Assembly (NCBI RefSeq): GCF_001571305.1
Contig: NZ_BCTN01000001.1
Location: 124,001 to 188,000, forward strand
DNA length: 64,000 nt
Direction: 5' to 3'
Source of the DNA: Erwinia persicina NBRC 102418
Lineage (GTDB): Bacteria; Pseudomonadota; Gammaproteobacteria; Enterobacterales; Enterobacteriaceae
The notes under the pieces are model-generated. The model had not been told where the DNA came from, ran no database searches, and saw only the letters and a program-made list of their open reading frames with translations. Shown here one piece after another: positions 62,744 through 64,000 of the stretch. Position 1 is the stretch's first letter. Every line of letters begins with the position of its first letter. Made by a program: the position numbers and the translations under genes.

Positions 62744-63412
62744 TTACAGCCCGACAACGCCCGGAAGACCACCGATACCGCTGATCTCGGTATACTCATA
62801 GGCCGGGTTGCCCGGACCGTGACCGCGGTTAACGTAGACCTTGTTTTTGATGCCCAGGTCATAGGCGGTCATCAGGTCGTATCGCAGGCTGCTGGAGACG
62901 TGCAGGATCTCCTCCGGGCCGCAGTTCAGCTTGTTGAGCATGTACTCGAAGCCCTTCATCTGCGGCTTGTAGGCCCCTACCTCTTCCGCCGTAATGGTCA
63001 TATGGATCGGTGCGCCCAGGCGCGGAACATGGTTTTTGATCAGCTCATCGGTCGAGTTAGTCAGCAGCACCAGGGGAAATTCTCTGGCCACCACCGCCAG
63101 GCCGGCAGGCACATCAGGGTGCGGGCCCCAGGTGGCGCAGGCGGTCATCACCGCCGCGCAGTCGGCCTCCGTACACTCCACGCCCCATTTGTTACAGGTG
63201 CGGTACAGCGCACTGGCCACCACCTGCGGATAAAGCTTGAATGCCCCCAGCACTTCGTCCAGGCGATAGCTTGAAAAGTCATTGGTGAACGCCAGCATCT
63301 GCGCCGGACTGACGCGGTCAGCGAAGATGGCGGCAGCAGCACCGGCCATGTCGAAGTTGATCAGCGTGCCGTAACAGTCGAAGGTGATGTATTTCGGTTT
63401 AAACACAGCCAT
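62744..63412 (-). CDS. HAD superfamily hydrolase, haloacid dehalogenase type II
   Basis: A 222-residue HAD enzyme. The nucleophile motif is ITFDCYGTLINFD; motif II Ser/Thr is LLTNSTDE and the acid loop SSSLRYDLMTAYDLG. Cap region resembles (S)-2-haloacid dehalogenases. Placed between the aldehyde dehydrogenase and the PuuB-like oxidase, a combination repeated in bacterial amine catabolic clusters; the physiological substrate is not likely to be a haloacid. Confidence 0.84.
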   Translation of the reverse strand: MAVFKPKYITFDCYGTLINFDMAGAAAAIFADRVSPAQMLAFTNDFSSYRLDEVLGAFKLYPQVVASALYRTCNKWGVECTEADCAAVMTACATWGPHPDVPAGLAVVAREFPLVLLTNSTDELIKNHVPRLGAPIHMTITAEEVGAYKPQMKGFEYMLNKLNCGPEEILHVSSSLRYDLMTAYDLGIKNKVYVNRGHGPGNPAYEYTEISGIGGLPGVVGL

Positions 63413-63454
63413 TGCGCTACCTCTACAGAGTTCGGTTTAAGGATGAAACGGGGT

Positions 63455-64000
63455 TCAGAAGTCGATCAGCACGCTTTTGTAGCGCTGGCAGGCCTCGAAA
63501 GCCTGACGACCCAGATCTTTGCCGATGCCGGAGCCGTGGAAGCCCCCGGTGGGGATAATAAAGTCGCCGGAGCGCCCGTAACGGTTGATCCACACCGTCC
63601 CGGCCGCAATGCCGCGCATCGCGCGCAGGGCGCGGTCGATATTTTTGGTATGCACCCCGGCGCACAGGCCGTAGGTCGGGTGGGAAGCCAGCGCCAGCCC
63701 TTCAGCCTCATCGTCAAAAATCTGTACGGTGAGCACCGGGCCGAAGATCTCTTCCTGCACTGCCGGATTGTCATGGCCGCTCACCGCCAGCAGTGTCGGC
63801 TGCCAGAAGTAGCCCTCCCCGGTATCCGCAAAGCGCTCGCCGCCGACCAGCACTTCTGCCCCCTGCTGACGGGCGCTGGAGACCACCGAGGCCACTTTTT
63901 CCGCCTGCCGGCGGTCAATCATCGGCGCATAGCGGCTGGCTTCGTCCCAGGTCACGCCAGCACGGAACCCCTGGCACAGTTCAATCAGTTTGCTCATCAG
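63455..64000 (-). CDS. Aldehyde dehydrogenase, C-terminal part (cut by window end)
   Basis: Only the last 181 or so residues are in the window; the frame stays open to base 64000. EEIFGPVLTVQIFDDEAEGLALAS and GTVWINRYGRSGDFIIPTGGFHGSGIGKDLG are the C-terminal half of the ALDH superfamily. The catalytic Cys region is outside the window. It would oxidise the aldehyde released by the FAD oxidase or aminotransferase to an acid. Confidence 0.87.
   Translation of the reverse strand: MMSKLIELCQGFRAGVTWDEASRYAPMIDRRQAEKVASVVSSARQQGAEVLVGGERFADTGEGYFWQPTLLAVSGHDNPAVQEEIFGPVLTVQIFDDEAEGLALASHPTYGLCAGVHTKNIDRALRAMRGIAAGTVWINRYGRSGDFIIPTGGFHGSGIGKDLGRQAFEACQRYKSVLIDF

Noticed and set aside
62744-63412. 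HAD type II protein as a true haloacid dehalogenase for xenobiotics
   Set aside because: The motif set fits, but the gene is embedded in an amine-oxidation operon, so halogenated substrates are not supported by context.
1-64000. CRISPR arrays, tRNA or rRNA genes, insertion sequences
   Set aside because: No regularly spaced direct repeats, no tRNA-like cloverleaf with a CCA end, and no transposase-like protein with terminal repeats was recognised by reading the window.

Overview
This window looks like chromosome from a plant- or gut-associated member of the Enterobacterales, perhaps Erwiniaceae or a neighbouring family. The evidence is the gene content: a raf-type operon, YajD, ThiXYZ/TenA, enterobacterial-style Phn proteins, and Fur, Zur, PhoB and CRP sites close to the E. 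coli consensus. Most of the window is GC-rich with dense, overlapping operons. The stretch from about 31.1 to 34.0 kb, and parts of 12.5-16 kb, are visibly more AT-rich and carry accessory genes. No rRNA, tRNA, CRISPR array or insertion sequence was recognised.

Left part (0-16 kb). The end of a raffinose/sucrose operon (rafB-rafD-rafY) meets a luciferase-like oxidoreductase. A TPP riboswitch then drives tenA-thiZ-thiX-thiY, a pyrimidine salvage operon. Next come two iron genes, each behind a Fur box: a flavin monooxygenase and a periplasmic iron-complex binding protein. After these lies a folate-independent methionine synthase pair (mesX-mesD), followed by a small-multidrug-resistance pump with its TetR repressor and operator.

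Middle part (16-45 kb). This begins with a four-gene ABC importer of the peptide/nickel class behind a candidate Zur box. An alpha-galactoside locus follows: a GH4 glycosidase and an MFS symporter, divergent from an AraC regulator. Phosphonate utilisation is split in two. phnCDEE (27-31 kb) sits behind two PhoB boxes in helical phase, and phnFGHIJKLMN (34.6-41.5 kb) encodes the C-P lyase. Between them are an SDR enzyme, a GXWXG/DUF4334 protein, two candidate small ORFs on opposite strands, and a second tenA with its own TPP riboswitch. A solo LuxR-type quorum-sensing regulator is divergent from phnF.

Right part (45-64 kb). Almost everything reads leftward and looks like nitrogen-compound catabolism: aldehyde dehydrogenase (cut by the window end), a HAD type II hydrolase, a PuuB-like FAD oxidase, a peptide-class ABC importer with a Tat-exported binding protein, a second FAD oxidase, a double GNAT, a GhrA-like reductase, an M20 amidohydrolase, a class III aminotransferase, an Lrp/AsnC regulator, a GNAT, and the two subunits of a hydantoinase/oxoprolinase-type enzyme. 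Together these suggest uptake and breakdown of an N-substituted amino acid, lactam, hydantoin or polyamine-like compound. The actual substrate cannot be read from the sequence.
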